Shown here: one piece after another, positions 1 to 5,942 of the stretch | Position numbering within the stretch: position 1 is the stretch's first letter | Layout of the letters: every line of letters begins with the position of its first letter | DNA from: Candidatus Cibiobacter qucibialis | Lineage (GTDB): Bacteria; Bacillota; Clostridia; Oscillospirales; Ruminococcaceae | Assembly: GCA_004000625.1 (NCBI GenBank) | Contig: SAUS01000079.1 | Coordinates: 1 to 10,500, forward strand | DNA length: 10,500 bases | Reading direction: 5' to 3' | Program-made: the position numbers and the translations under genes | Notes under the pieces: model-generated | The model's input: only the letters and a program-made list of their open reading frames with translations | Told to the model about the DNA's origin: nothing | Database searches by the model: none

Positions 1-50
1 CTGCCGCACCTCGCTCGCCGTATCGGCACTTAGAATTATGCGGTATTGCC
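1..50 (-). repeat. Left copy of inverted structured repeat (partial)
   Basis: All 50 bases are the exact reverse complement of 10365-10414, so this is the same element in opposite orientation, cut by the window edge. Identity breaks at base 51 (c against an expected t). The element directly abuts the TAG stop codon (complement of 51-53) of the NUDIX gene, so it lies in that gene's 3' flank. It contains the inner hairpin GCCG-tat-CGGC type core and the CCGCA/TGCGG arms described for the right copy. If the copy is full length, the bases just left of the window should read ggcat next to base 1. Confidence 0.93.
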
Positions 51-620
51 CTAAATCGTTTTCATCTTTTCCAGCAGCTTTGCGTACACATGCTCCACGA
101 ACCACGGCTCGGTGGATTTTACCAGTGCTTCTTCCGGCGTAAACCAGGCCACACCGCTGTTTTCGTCCGCCTTAATGGCAACCGCTTCCTCAGAGTCGGC
201 TTCCAGCAGATAAGTTACATTCAGATGCAGATGGCTGGAAACATAGCATCCACGCTTCACATGCCCATCCACGGTAAGTGACTCCAGCGAGAAAATCTCT
301 TTGGAAACCGGCTGTACGTGCCGGATTCCTGCTTCCTCTTTTACCTCGCGAATGGCAACAGCCAACAGGTCGGTTTCGCCATCCGCGTGCCCGCCCAGCC
401 AGGACCAGGAGTGGTAAATGTTGTGGTATACCATCAACACCTTGCTGCGGTTCTTGTTTACCACCCAGGCGGATGCCGTCATGTGTGCCACGGCGTTTTC
501 GCGGCTGAATGCGTTATCATTTGTTTTGATCCAATTCAAAATCAGGGCTTTGTCCTTTTCTTCCTGCTCATTGAACGGGCAGTAACGCTCAATATCATAA
601 ATCAATTCCCGGCGGGTCAT
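51..620 (-). CDS. NUDIX hydrolase
   Basis: A 189-residue cytoplasmic hydrolase of the NUDIX superfamily, which cleaves nucleoside diphosphates linked to another group; the substrate cannot be read from the sequence. The NUDIX box lies at residues 77-99 and ends REVKEEAGI, with the metal-binding REVKEE part intact. The first glutamate of the textbook box (Gx5E) is a threonine here, and the loop reads GGHADGETDLLAVA. This GGHADG-DLLAVA form is a recognised subfamily variant, so the enzyme is probably active. The 75 or so residues before the box include an acidic helical stretch, and the protein ends close to a typical fold boundary. The start ATG (complement of 618-620) has AAAGGAG 10 bases upstream. 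The gene lies 25 bases downstream of the small membrane protein gene, so the two are probably co-transcribed. Its stop codon touches the repeat at 1-50. Confidence 0.9.
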   Translation of the reverse strand: MTRRELIYDIERYCPFNEQEEKDKALILNWIKTNDNAFSRENAVAHMTASAWVVNKNRSKVLMVYHNIYHSWSWLGGHADGETDLLAVAIREVKEEAGIRHVQPVSKEIFSLESLTVDGHVKRGCYVSSHLHLNVTYLLEADSEEAVAIKADENSGVAWFTPEEALVKSTEPWFVEHVYAKLLEKMKTI

Positions 621-645
621 GCCTATGCAGCTCCTTTACTTTGCG

Positions 646-816
646 TTATCGCTCGCGGTTATCCAGTACATAGATCACGCAGGCAAATCCCACGATCATG
701 GCAAACAAAATGGTACCGCCAAATCCGCTGCCGGAAAGGCTGACATTCGCATAGAACACAACCAGTGCGGTAAGAAGCATCAGGATGATGGGCGCAACCG
801 TTCTGAACTTATCCAT
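646..816 (-). CDS. Small two-helix membrane protein, unknown function
   Basis: A 56-residue protein that I do not recognise. It starts MDKFRTVAPI and has two hydrophobic segments, about residues 7-25 and 31-51, joined by a short Ser/Gly-rich turn, and ends in a charged tail DNRER. It is likely an integral membrane hairpin. The ATG at the complement of 814-816 was chosen because AAAGGAGGG, a near-perfect ribosome binding site, lies 7 bases upstream. The same frame is open upstream to 930, but that extension would bury the ribosome binding site and the promoter. It is the first gene of a probable two-gene unit with the NUDIX hydrolase 25 bases downstream. An extended -10 promoter lies about 50 bases upstream of its start. 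Confidence 0.75.
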   Translation of the reverse strand: MDKFRTVAPIILMLLTALVVFYANVSLSGSGFGGTILFAMIVGFACVIYVLDNRER

Positions 817-866
817 AAAGATACCCTCCTTTGAGCAGCATTCAACGCAGCGTTTACTTTGCTTCC

Positions 867-895
867 AGTATAGCAGGAACCACCGGGAAAATCTA
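867..895 (-). promoter_or_regulatory. Putative sigma-A promoter (extended -10) for the membrane protein/NUDIX pair
   Basis: On the minus strand the complement of 867-875 reads TGCTATACT: an extended -10 TG followed by TATACT. The -35 position at 17-base spacing (complement of 890-895) reads TAGATT and is poor, as often seen with extended -10 promoters. Transcription would begin near 860, leaving a leader of about 45 bases with the strong ribosome binding site of the 56-residue gene. Confidence 0.45.
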
Positions 896-907
896 CTGTG
901 CCACAGT
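895..907. promoter_or_regulatory. 13-base palindrome between divergent promoters, possible operator
   Basis: ACTGTG-c-CACAGT is a perfect inverted repeat with a one-base centre. It touches the -35 position of the minus-strand promoter and lies about 17 bases before the sigma-E-like -10 box of the spoIIIA operon. A dimeric regulator could bind here, but the match is short and no regulator gene is adjacent. Confidence 0.25.
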
Positions 908-923
908 GGAAATCTGCCCGCTG

Positions 924-931
924 CATACAAT
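924..931 (+). promoter_or_regulatory. Sigma-E-like -10 box of the spoIIIA operon
   Basis: CATACAAT matches the -10 consensus of mother-cell sigma factor E (CATACA-T). Transcription would start near 938, about 60 bases before the spoIIIAA ATG. In Bacillus subtilis the spoIIIA operon is known to be sigma-E dependent, so both place and sequence fit. The -35 region, around 903-910, shows no clear match, which lowers confidence. Confidence 0.5.
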
Positions 932-997
932 TTGCCGCGGCTGGTTCTACTGCTCCGCTGCCCGGAATACAGTGGGGGTGTGGAGGTGATACCCCAA

Positions 998-1867
998 ATG
1001 GACGAGTATTATTCCGTGATCCAGTTCTTGCCGGAACCGCTGCGCACCGAGCTAAAAGGCATGCCGCCGGAACGCGCCGCCTGCGTGCAGGAAATCCGCC
1101 TGCGCGCCGGGCAGGCGGTGCAGTTTACGGTGGGCGGGGCCTGGCAGCCTGCCCAACAGCTGCTGCCCGTGGCACAAACCGCCCTTGCCATCGGCCCGCG
1201 CATGCTGCGCAGCTGCTTTGCCGCCCTCTGCCGGGACTCCGCCTATGCCTATGAGGACGAGCTGAAACAGGGCTATTTCACCCTGCCCGGCGGCAGCCGT
1301 GTGGGGGTGGCAGGGGTGTGTGGCCCGGCGGGCTTTGCCGATATTACATCTCTCAATCTCCGCGTTGCGCGCCAGGTGCCCTGTGTCCTGCCGCCCCAGC
1401 TTCGCCGCACGTTGGATGCCTTGAATGGCGGGATTCTGGTCGTAGGCACGCCGGGCAGCGGCAAAACAACTTTCCTGCGCAGCATCATCCGCTATCTGGA
1501 TACCGCCCGCCGCATTTTCTGCGTGGCGGACGAGCGCGGCGAGCTGCTGACGGCGGGGCACACCGTACACTGCGATGTCTACACCCGTTGCACCAAAGCG
1601 CAGGCCATCCAGATGGCGCTGCGCTGCATGAACCCTCAGGTCATCGTGTGTGATGAGCTGGGCACCCAGGCGGACCTCCAGGCCGTGGAAGCTGGCCTGG
1701 CCTGCGGCGTGGTGTTTGTGGCAAGTGTCCATTGCGATACCCTGGAAGCGCTGAACCGCAAACCGCCCACTGCCCGCCTGCTGGCGATGGGGGCCTTTGA
1801 AACCCTGGTACTGCTGGATGGCCGCGTGAACCCCGGCCATGCAGTGAAGGTCCGCACCCTGGCATGA
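998..1867 (+). CDS. spoIIIAA: Stage III sporulation protein AA, secretion-type ATPase
   Basis: A 289-residue P-loop ATPase related to type II/IV secretion ATPases (GspE/VirB11 type). It is thought to power the SpoIIIA-SpoIIQ channel from the mother-cell cytoplasm during engulfment. Walker A is GTPGSGKTT at residues 150-158 and Walker B ends VIVCDELG with D219-E220. VADERGEL follows the first helix of the nucleotide-binding fold. The N-terminal third has the family motif VQEIRLRAGQ. Length is near the B. subtilis protein (about 307). The start ATG was chosen because GGAGGTGAT lies just upstream at 982-990; the open frame reaching back to 785 crosses the divergent promoters. The stop codon overlaps the next start as ATGA. 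It is first in an eight-gene operon. Confidence 0.96.
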   Translation: MDEYYSVIQFLPEPLRTELKGMPPERAACVQEIRLRAGQAVQFTVGGAWQPAQQLLPVAQTALAIGPRMLRSCFAALCRDSAYAYEDELKQGYFTLPGGSRVGVAGVCGPAGFADITSLNLRVARQVPCVLPPQLRRTLDALNGGILVVGTPGSGKTTFLRSIIRYLDTARRIFCVADERGELLTAGHTVHCDVYTRCTKAQAIQMALRCMNPQVIVCDELGTQADLQAVEAGLACGVVFVASVHCDTLEALNRKPPTARLLAMGAFETLVLLDGRVNPGHAVKVRTLA

Positions 1868-2346
1868 TGCTGTACTGCCGTTTGCTGGGGGCTGTGTTGC
1901 TGGTGTGTACAGGCTTTGCTGCCGGCCAGGCGTACTGCCAGCGGTTGTGGGCACAGTGGCGGGCGGTGTGCGGCTTTGAGCGTTTGCTTACTTATCTGGC
2001 GGACCAGCTTGCCTTTTGCGCCCTGCCCAGTGCGGAGCTGCTGGCCGCCGCGGCGGAACACCCGGCGTTTGCCGCCTACTGCCCGCCGAATGCTGCATCC
2101 TTTGCGGAATTACGCCTACCCCCGCCGCTTGCTAAAACCTGCGGAGCGGAGCTGCATGCCGGGCTGCACACCATTGCCCTGTGCAGCAGGCAGCAGGCCC
2201 CGCAGACCATGCGCACGCTGGCCGCCCTGTGCCACCGCACCGCCCAAGGCCAGTATGCCGCCGCCCAGCAGGCCGCTGTGCTTGCCCCTAAACTGGGACT
2301 TTGCGGCGGGCTGCTGGCGGCCATTCTGCTCTGGCCCGCGGGGTGA
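1864..2346 (+). CDS. spoIIIAB: Stage III sporulation protein AB
   Basis: A 160-residue membrane protein with a hydrophobic helix at each end: residues about 4-22 (LLGAVLLVCTGFAAG) and about 143-157 (LGLCGGLLAAILLW). The middle is soluble and helical. This layout matches SpoIIIAB, about 171 residues in B. subtilis, which resembles type II secretion GspF-like proteins and works with the SpoIIIAA ATPase. The ATG overlaps the spoIIIAA stop by four bases (ATGA), implying translational coupling; a second ATG follows at once at 1867 and could be the true start. Overall sequence conservation in this family is low, so identity rests on size, topology and operon position. Confidence 0.92.
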   Translation: MMLYCRLLGAVLLVCTGFAAGQAYCQRLWAQWRAVCGFERLLTYLADQLAFCALPSAELLAAAAEHPAFAAYCPPNAASFAELRLPPPLAKTCGAELHAGLHTIALCSRQQAPQTMRTLAALCHRTAQGQYAAAQQAAVLAPKLGLCGGLLAAILLWPAG

Positions 2347-2402
2347 AGCAGGGGATAACTGAAAAGGCGAAAGCGCGTCCGGCTTTTTATAGGGGAACCA
2401 TC

Positions 2403-2597
2403 ATGAACATTGATCTTGTATTCAAAATTGCGGCCACCGGCATTATTGTTGCGGTGCTCAACCAGCTGCTCACCCGCTCTGGGCGGGAGGATCAGGCTAT
2501 GATGACCACCCTTGCGGGCTTGATCGTGGTACTTAGCATGCTGGTGCGCCAAATCAGCGATTTGTTTGTGCTGATCAAAGCGCTGTTTGATTTGTGA
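2403..2597 (+). CDS. spoIIIAC: Stage III sporulation protein AC
   Basis: A 64-residue protein with two membrane helices, about residues 6-22 and 36-60, close to the 68 residues of B. subtilis SpoIIIAC. The opening MNIDLVFKIAATGI and the central AGLIVVL are typical of the family. It is a small inner-membrane part of the mother-cell channel complex. The start at 2403 follows AGGGGA; the same frame is open back to 2301 but that part overlaps the end of spoIIIAB. The 56-base gap after spoIIIAB is the largest inside the operon and shows no clear terminator. The spoIIIAD frame opens across its last codons. Confidence 0.95.
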   Translation: MNIDLVFKIAATGIIVAVLNQLLTRSGREDQAMMTTLAGLIVVLSMLVRQISDLFVLIKALFDL

Positions 2598-2613
2598 TTG
2601 GTCATGGATAACG

Positions 2614-2994
2614 ATGCTTATCTTAAAAGCGGCCGCCCTTGCCATTGTCGTCTGCGTGCTGGTGCTCTGCTTAAAAAAGGACCAGCCCGGCTTTGCGTTC
2701 CTGCTTTCTTTGTGCGGCGCGGCGGGGCTGCTGTGGTTCGCGGTGCAGCAATTGCGCCCACTGCTGGCCCGGCTGCAGCAGCTGGCCGGGCAGGCTGGCG
2801 GCGATTCGTTCAGCATTCTGCTGCAGGTGCTGGCCATCGTTTTTGTGGCCCAGCTGGCGGCGGACCTTTGCCGCGAAGCCGGCCTTGCTGCCGCCGCGTT
2901 CTGTATGGAATTCGTGGGCCGCATTTTGGCTATGCTGCAGGCATTGCCTCTGCTGCAAAGCTTGCTGGCCTCGTTTTTGTCCTTTTTATCGTGA
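2614..2994 (+). CDS. spoIIIAD: Stage III sporulation protein AD
   Basis: A 126-residue polytopic membrane protein with hydrophobic segments at about residues 4-21, 28-44, 70-90 and near the C-terminus. The stretch KKDQPGFAFLLSLCGAAGL after the first helix matches the SpoIIIAD pattern (K-x-P-E/G-FA-LLSL). B. subtilis SpoIIIAD has 133 residues. The ATG at 2614 puts a membrane helix at the N-terminus as expected. A TTG at 2587 would give 135 residues and overlap the end of spoIIIAC; neither has a strong ribosome binding site, so coupling to spoIIIAC translation is likely. Its TGA overlaps a GTG that may start spoIIIAE. Confidence 0.93.
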   Translation: MLILKAAALAIVVCVLVLCLKKDQPGFAFLLSLCGAAGLLWFAVQQLRPLLARLQQLAGQAGGDSFSILLQVLAIVFVAQLAADLCREAGLAAAAFCMEFVGRILAMLQALPLLQSLLASFLSFLS

Positions 2995-4010
2995 TAGCCT
3001 TCCCGCTGCCAGCCGCCGCGGCAGAACTGCCCGCTGGGGTGCAGCAGATTTTGCAGCAAAGCGAACTGACGCCGGACAAGCTCGTTCACATTACCTTGCA
3101 GGAGCTGCTGCAAACGCTGGCTGGTTGGCTGAAAAACGCCTGGGGGCAGCCGTTGCAACTGGCCCGGCGCGCGGTGCTGTTTTTGCTGCTTTCCAGCTGT
3201 GTGGGGCTGCTGGCGGACGGTGGTGCCTGGCGGGACTGTGTGGACCTTGTGGCTGTGCTCGGCTTTGGCACCATTGCGCTGAATCAAATGACATCTCTCG
3301 TGCAGCAGGTTGCCCAGGCAGCCAACACCAGCCAGTTGTATGTATCCGGTTTTGTGCCGGTGTTTGCCGGGGTAGCATTGCTGGCGGGCCAAACCGCCGG
3401 AGCTGCCGTGTACAGCACGATGTTTTATGCCATGGCGGCCTTTCTGGCGGAAGTGCTGCAAAACTTACTGCTGCCGCTGCTGCAAATCTATTTCTGCTTT
3501 TCCGTTTCTGCGGCCCTTTGGGGGGATAGTGGCATTGCCGATGCCGCAAACCTGTTTGCCCGCTGTTTTACCTTTGCGCTCAAACTGTGCGGTATGCTGT
3601 TTACCTTTGTGCTGGGGCTGCAAAATGTGTTGGCCGCCGGGACTGACCGCGCAGCCTTAAAAATCGGCAAAAGCGTGCTGAGTGCTGCCGTGCCCGTCGT
3701 GGGGGATGCCGCTGCGGCGGCTCTGGGCAGTGCTTCCGCCGCAATCGGACTGCTCAAAGGCTCATTGGCGTTGGCGGCGGTGGCAGCCCTGGGGGCAGCG
3801 TTTGCCCCGGTGCTGGCGCAGTGCGGGCTGTACTGGCTGGTGTTTTCCGGCATGGGCATTCTGGCGGCGGGACTGGGGCAAAAGCGCAGCAAGCAGATCT
3901 GCACCCTATTTGGCCAGGGGACGCGGCTGTGCGGGGCTATCTTGGTACTATATTTCTTTCTGGTAATTCTATCCACGCTGTTGCTGCTGCTTGGCGGGAA
4001 TGGGGGCTGA
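2991..4010 (+). CDS. spoIIIAE: Stage III sporulation protein AE (start uncertain)
   Basis: A polytopic membrane protein of about 339 residues or a little longer, with at least six strongly hydrophobic segments in the C-terminal two thirds. It contains the family-like stretch NTSQLYVSGFVPVFAG and the C-terminal half with GDAAAAALGSA. B. subtilis SpoIIIAE has about 399 residues and a cleaved signal peptide, and is part of the channel complex. The only standard start near the expected place is GTG at 2991, overlapping the spoIIIAD stop as GTGA. It leaves only MIAFPLPAAAA before the likely cleavage site. Upstream in frame, from ATT at 2943, the codons spell a perfect signal peptide with a lysine and a hydrophobic core (KLAGLVFVLFIVIAFPLPAAAA). 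Translation may therefore start upstream at a rare codon. It ends three bases before spoIIIAF. Confidence 0.9.
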   Translation: MIAFPLPAAAAELPAGVQQILQQSELTPDKLVHITLQELLQTLAGWLKNAWGQPLQLARRAVLFLLLSSCVGLLADGGAWRDCVDLVAVLGFGTIALNQMTSLVQQVAQAANTSQLYVSGFVPVFAGVALLAGQTAGAAVYSTMFYAMAAFLAEVLQNLLLPLLQIYFCFSVSAALWGDSGIADAANLFARCFTFALKLCGMLFTFVLGLQNVLAAGTDRAALKIGKSVLSAAVPVVGDAAAAALGSASAAIGLLKGSLALAAVAALGAAFAPVLAQCGLYWLVFSGMGILAAGLGQKRSKQICTLFGQGTRLCGAILVLYFFLVILSTLLLLLGGNGG

Positions 4011-4013
4011 CTT

Positions 4014-4445
4014 ATGGATACGCTGTGCCACGCGGCACTGGTTTGCTGCATCTTGTCCGCCCTGGCTGGGCTGGTGCGGACATTCTGGCCGCAAAATGGG
4101 TTCAAGCCAGTCATAAATGCGGTGCTTACGCTGTATATTATAACATCCGTCCTCCATGCGGTATCCGGCCTGAACTGGCAAAACTTTGACGCGCAGCTCC
4201 AAAACTTTGCCAGCCAGAGCGCCCCCGGCGAGGACTATACCGCTTACGGCGCAGAGCTTGCCATGCAGGAATCCGCCGCAGCACTGCAAAAGCTTTTGCG
4301 GCAAAGCGGCATTGAATCTGTTGTGCAGCCGCAGGCGGGCGGCGTGCATGTGCGGCTGGTTTACCCGGCGGACCGGGAACAGGCGGAAACCCTGCTGCAA
4401 AATTTTGCGGGGGACCTGCCCTATACGCTGGAGAACACCCAATGA
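4014..4445 (+). CDS. spoIIIAF: Stage III sporulation protein AF
   Basis: A 143-residue protein with two N-terminal membrane helices (about residues 6-23 and 33-50). A soluble domain of about 90 residues follows and would face the space between mother cell and forespore. The domain shows an alternating pattern IESVVQPQAGGVHVRLVY then DREQAETLLQNFAGDL, as in ring-building-motif folds. B. subtilis SpoIIIAF has about 206 residues, so this version is short. Identity rests on topology and position between AE and AG. A GGGGG tract lies just upstream, the gap to spoIIIAE is three bases, and the end overlaps spoIIIAG by ATGA. Confidence 0.92.
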   Translation: MDTLCHAALVCCILSALAGLVRTFWPQNGFKPVINAVLTLYIITSVLHAVSGLNWQNFDAQLQNFASQSAPGEDYTAYGAELAMQESAAALQKLLRQSGIESVVQPQAGGVHVRLVYPADREQAETLLQNFAGDLPYTLENTQ

Positions 4446-4981
4446 GCGCAAAACAGAGCATCGCCTGGCTGCAGGCGGCGTGGAAGGATGATAAAAAGCG
4501 TATCAATCTCTTGCTGGTATCCGGCCTGGCGGGCATGCTGCTGCTCTGTATGTCGGAATGGCTGCCAGCCGGGCAAAGCACACAAAATGCCGCGCAGAGC
4601 AGCCAGCAGAGCCAGACGGCAGCGGAGTATGAACAGCAGCTGGAAACCCGCCTTGCCGCCCTGATCCGTGCCATGGACGGCGCAGGCGAAACCGTTGTTA
4701 TGGTAACGCTGGACTGCGGGGAGGAAACCACCTATGCAGCGGATACCCGGACAGAGAAAACCAGCGAGGACACCCGCAGCAGCGCCGCCAGCCAGCGCAC
4801 CCATCTGCTGGCCGGTGCACAGCCGGTGGTGCAGTCGGTTCAGGCACCGCAGGTGCGCGGCGTGGCCGTGCTTTGCCAGGGCGGGGGTAATGCCGGGACC
4901 CAGCGCCGCATCACAGAACTGGTCAGCGCCCTGACCGGCGTGGGGGCCAGCCATATTACCGTAAACAAAATGCAATCATAG
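4442..4981 (+). CDS. spoIIIAG: Stage III sporulation protein AG, channel ring protein
   Basis: A 179-residue single-pass protein: cytoplasmic basic segment, membrane helix at residues about 22-40 (INLLLVSGLAGMLLLC), a Gln/Ser-rich linker, then a domain running from YEQQLETRLAALI to the C-terminus. That domain holds the pattern GAGETVVMVTLDCGEE and ends with PQVRGVAVLCQGG followed by LTGVGASHITVNKM, typical of SpoIIIAG. In B. subtilis this domain is known to form a large ring resembling type III secretion rings. The B. subtilis protein has about 229 residues; the shortening here is mostly in the linker. Start and the previous stop overlap as ATGA, so translation is coupled to spoIIIAF. Confidence 0.95.
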   Translation: MSAKQSIAWLQAAWKDDKKRINLLLVSGLAGMLLLCMSEWLPAGQSTQNAAQSSQQSQTAAEYEQQLETRLAALIRAMDGAGETVVMVTLDCGEETTYAADTRTEKTSEDTRSSAASQRTHLLAGAQPVVQSVQAPQVRGVAVLCQGGGNAGTQRRITELVSALTGVGASHITVNKMQS

Positions 4982-4995
4982 GGAGGGCTAACGAT

Positions 4996-5706
4996 ATGGA
5001 AGGCAGAGCAACCAAACGGTATGCCACATTGGCGGCGCTTACCCTGGCGTTGGGCGGTGCAGTGTTTTTGAACTGGTCGTTCGCCGGGCGCACCCCGCAG
5101 GCGGGAACGCCGGAAGCCGTTGTGCAGACTTCGGCGGAAGCTGACGAGGACACGGTACAGACTGCCGCCCGGCAGCCGGAAACAAACGCGGCGGTGGAAC
5201 CCATGACCGCCCAGGCAGTGTTTGATCCACTGGAAAGTGAACCTCAGACCGCCGCCCAGGCGGATGCAGCGGAAGAAATGGAATCGGGCGGGCAGGCAGG
5301 CAAAAATTACGGCGAAGCCCAGCTTGTCAGCGTCAGCAAGGATTCCGGTACGGAATTTTTTGAACAGGCACGCCTGAACCGCTCCAAAGCGCGGGACGAG
5401 GCACTGGACGCTATCAAAAAGACACTGAAAAGTGCGGATTTGAGCGAAAGCGAAAAAGACAGCATTACCCAAAAGCTGCAAAACCAGATCAGCAGCATCA
5501 CGGTGGAATCTAGCATTGAAAGCCTGATTAAATCCAAAGGCTTTGCGGACTGTGTTGTCAGCATTGGGGAGGGACGCGCGGATATCACCGTTATGACAGA
5601 AAACGACGCCCTGACCGCGGATGAAGTGACCCGCATCCGGGATGCCGTTTTAGGCAAGTGCAAGGGCCTGAGCGCGCAGGATATCACCGTTGTGGAGGTA
5701 AGATAA
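4996..5706 (+). CDS. spoIIIAH: Stage III sporulation protein AH, channel ring protein
   Basis: A 236-residue single-pass protein, a little longer than B. subtilis SpoIIIAH (about 218). A basic N-terminus (KR at 7-8) precedes a membrane helix at residues 9-27. An acidic, Ala/Gln-rich linker spans about 30-108. The C-terminal YscJ/FliF-like ring domain has the family motif FFEQARLNRSKARDEALD and an ending rich in short strands (CVVSIGEGRADITVM, SAQDITVVEVR). In B. subtilis it binds forespore SpoIIQ across the intermembrane space; no spoIIQ gene lies in this window. GGGAGGG 9 bases before the ATG is the strongest ribosome binding site inside the operon, and the gap after spoIIIAG is 14 bases. 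An intrinsic terminator follows within 10 bases of the stop. Confidence 0.96.
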   Translation: MEGRATKRYATLAALTLALGGAVFLNWSFAGRTPQAGTPEAVVQTSAEADEDTVQTAARQPETNAAVEPMTAQAVFDPLESEPQTAAQADAAEEMESGGQAGKNYGEAQLVSVSKDSGTEFFEQARLNRSKARDEALDAIKKTLKSADLSESEKDSITQKLQNQISSITVESSIESLIKSKGFADCVVSIGEGRADITVMTENDALTADEVTRIRDAVLGKCKGLSAQDITVVEVR

Positions 5707-5713
5707 ACCATGA

Positions 5714-5766
5714 CCGGCAGGGAAGCGCTGCATAACCGCAGTCAAACCCTGCCGGCTTTGCCTTTT
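5714..5766 (+). terminator. Intrinsic terminator of the spoIIIA operon
   Basis: The arms CCGGCAGGG (5714-5722) and CCCTGCCGG (5747-5755) pair perfectly over 9 bp. A small inner stem CTGC/GCAG (5728-5731 with 5738-5741) lies in the loop. A T-rich run, CTTTGCCTTTTT, follows. It begins 8 bases after the spoIIIAH stop codon and closes the operon. Confidence 0.85.
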
Positions 5767-5789
5767 TATGCAGGAATCATGAATAAGTA

Positions 5790-5818
5790 TTGCAAAAAAT
5801 AGCAAAAGAGGGTATTAT
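5790..5818 (+). promoter_or_regulatory. Sigma-A promoter of the amino acid transporter operon
   Basis: TTGCAA (5790-5795) and TATTAT (5813-5818) are spaced by exactly 17 bases in a locally AT-rich stretch that stands out from the GC-rich surroundings. Transcription should begin near 5825. This leaves a leader of about 118 bases before the lipoprotein gene. Confidence 0.75.
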
Positions 5819-5864
5819 AAACTAATAGTCAACCTCTTCGGCGCACTAAAGCGCAAGGCTGGCG

Positions 5865-5889
5865 TGCAGTGCAAATGTGCAGCACTGCA
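5865..5889 (+). promoter_or_regulatory. Hairpin in the transporter mRNA leader
   Basis: TGCAGTGC (5865-5872) and GCACTGCA (5882-5889) form a perfect 8-bp stem with a 9-base loop, about 50 bases before the start codon. A second, competing pairing is possible between GGTGC near 5895 and GCAC near 5914. No terminator stem with a T-run follows, and no T-box or known riboswitch motif was recognised, so a role in stability or translation control is only a guess. Alternatively it could be a DNA operator. Confidence 0.4.
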
Positions 5890-5942
5890 GGAATGGTGCG
5901 GAGAACTTGCTCAGCACTGGTATAGATAAGGGAGGAAATGTT

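Noticed and set aside
1052..1954. 300-residue open frame on the minus strand opposite spoIIIAA
   Set aside because: It is a shadow of the ATPase gene; the plus strand shows intact Walker motifs and family-specific sequence.
2347..2402. Possible hairpin in the spoIIIAB-spoIIIAC gap (AAAAG ... CTTTT)
   Set aside because: Only five A/T-rich pairs with mismatches beyond them; too weak to be called a terminator or attenuator inside an essential operon.
2076..3461. 461-residue open frame on the minus strand across spoIIIAB to spoIIIAE
   Set aside because: It covers four recognised sporulation genes in opposite sense, has no ribosome binding site of note and a low-complexity Gln/Arg/Ala translation.
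5710..5802. A 30-codon frame (MTGREALHN...) after spoIIIAH
   Set aside because: It runs straight through the terminator hairpin and promoter -35 box and has no ribosome binding site.
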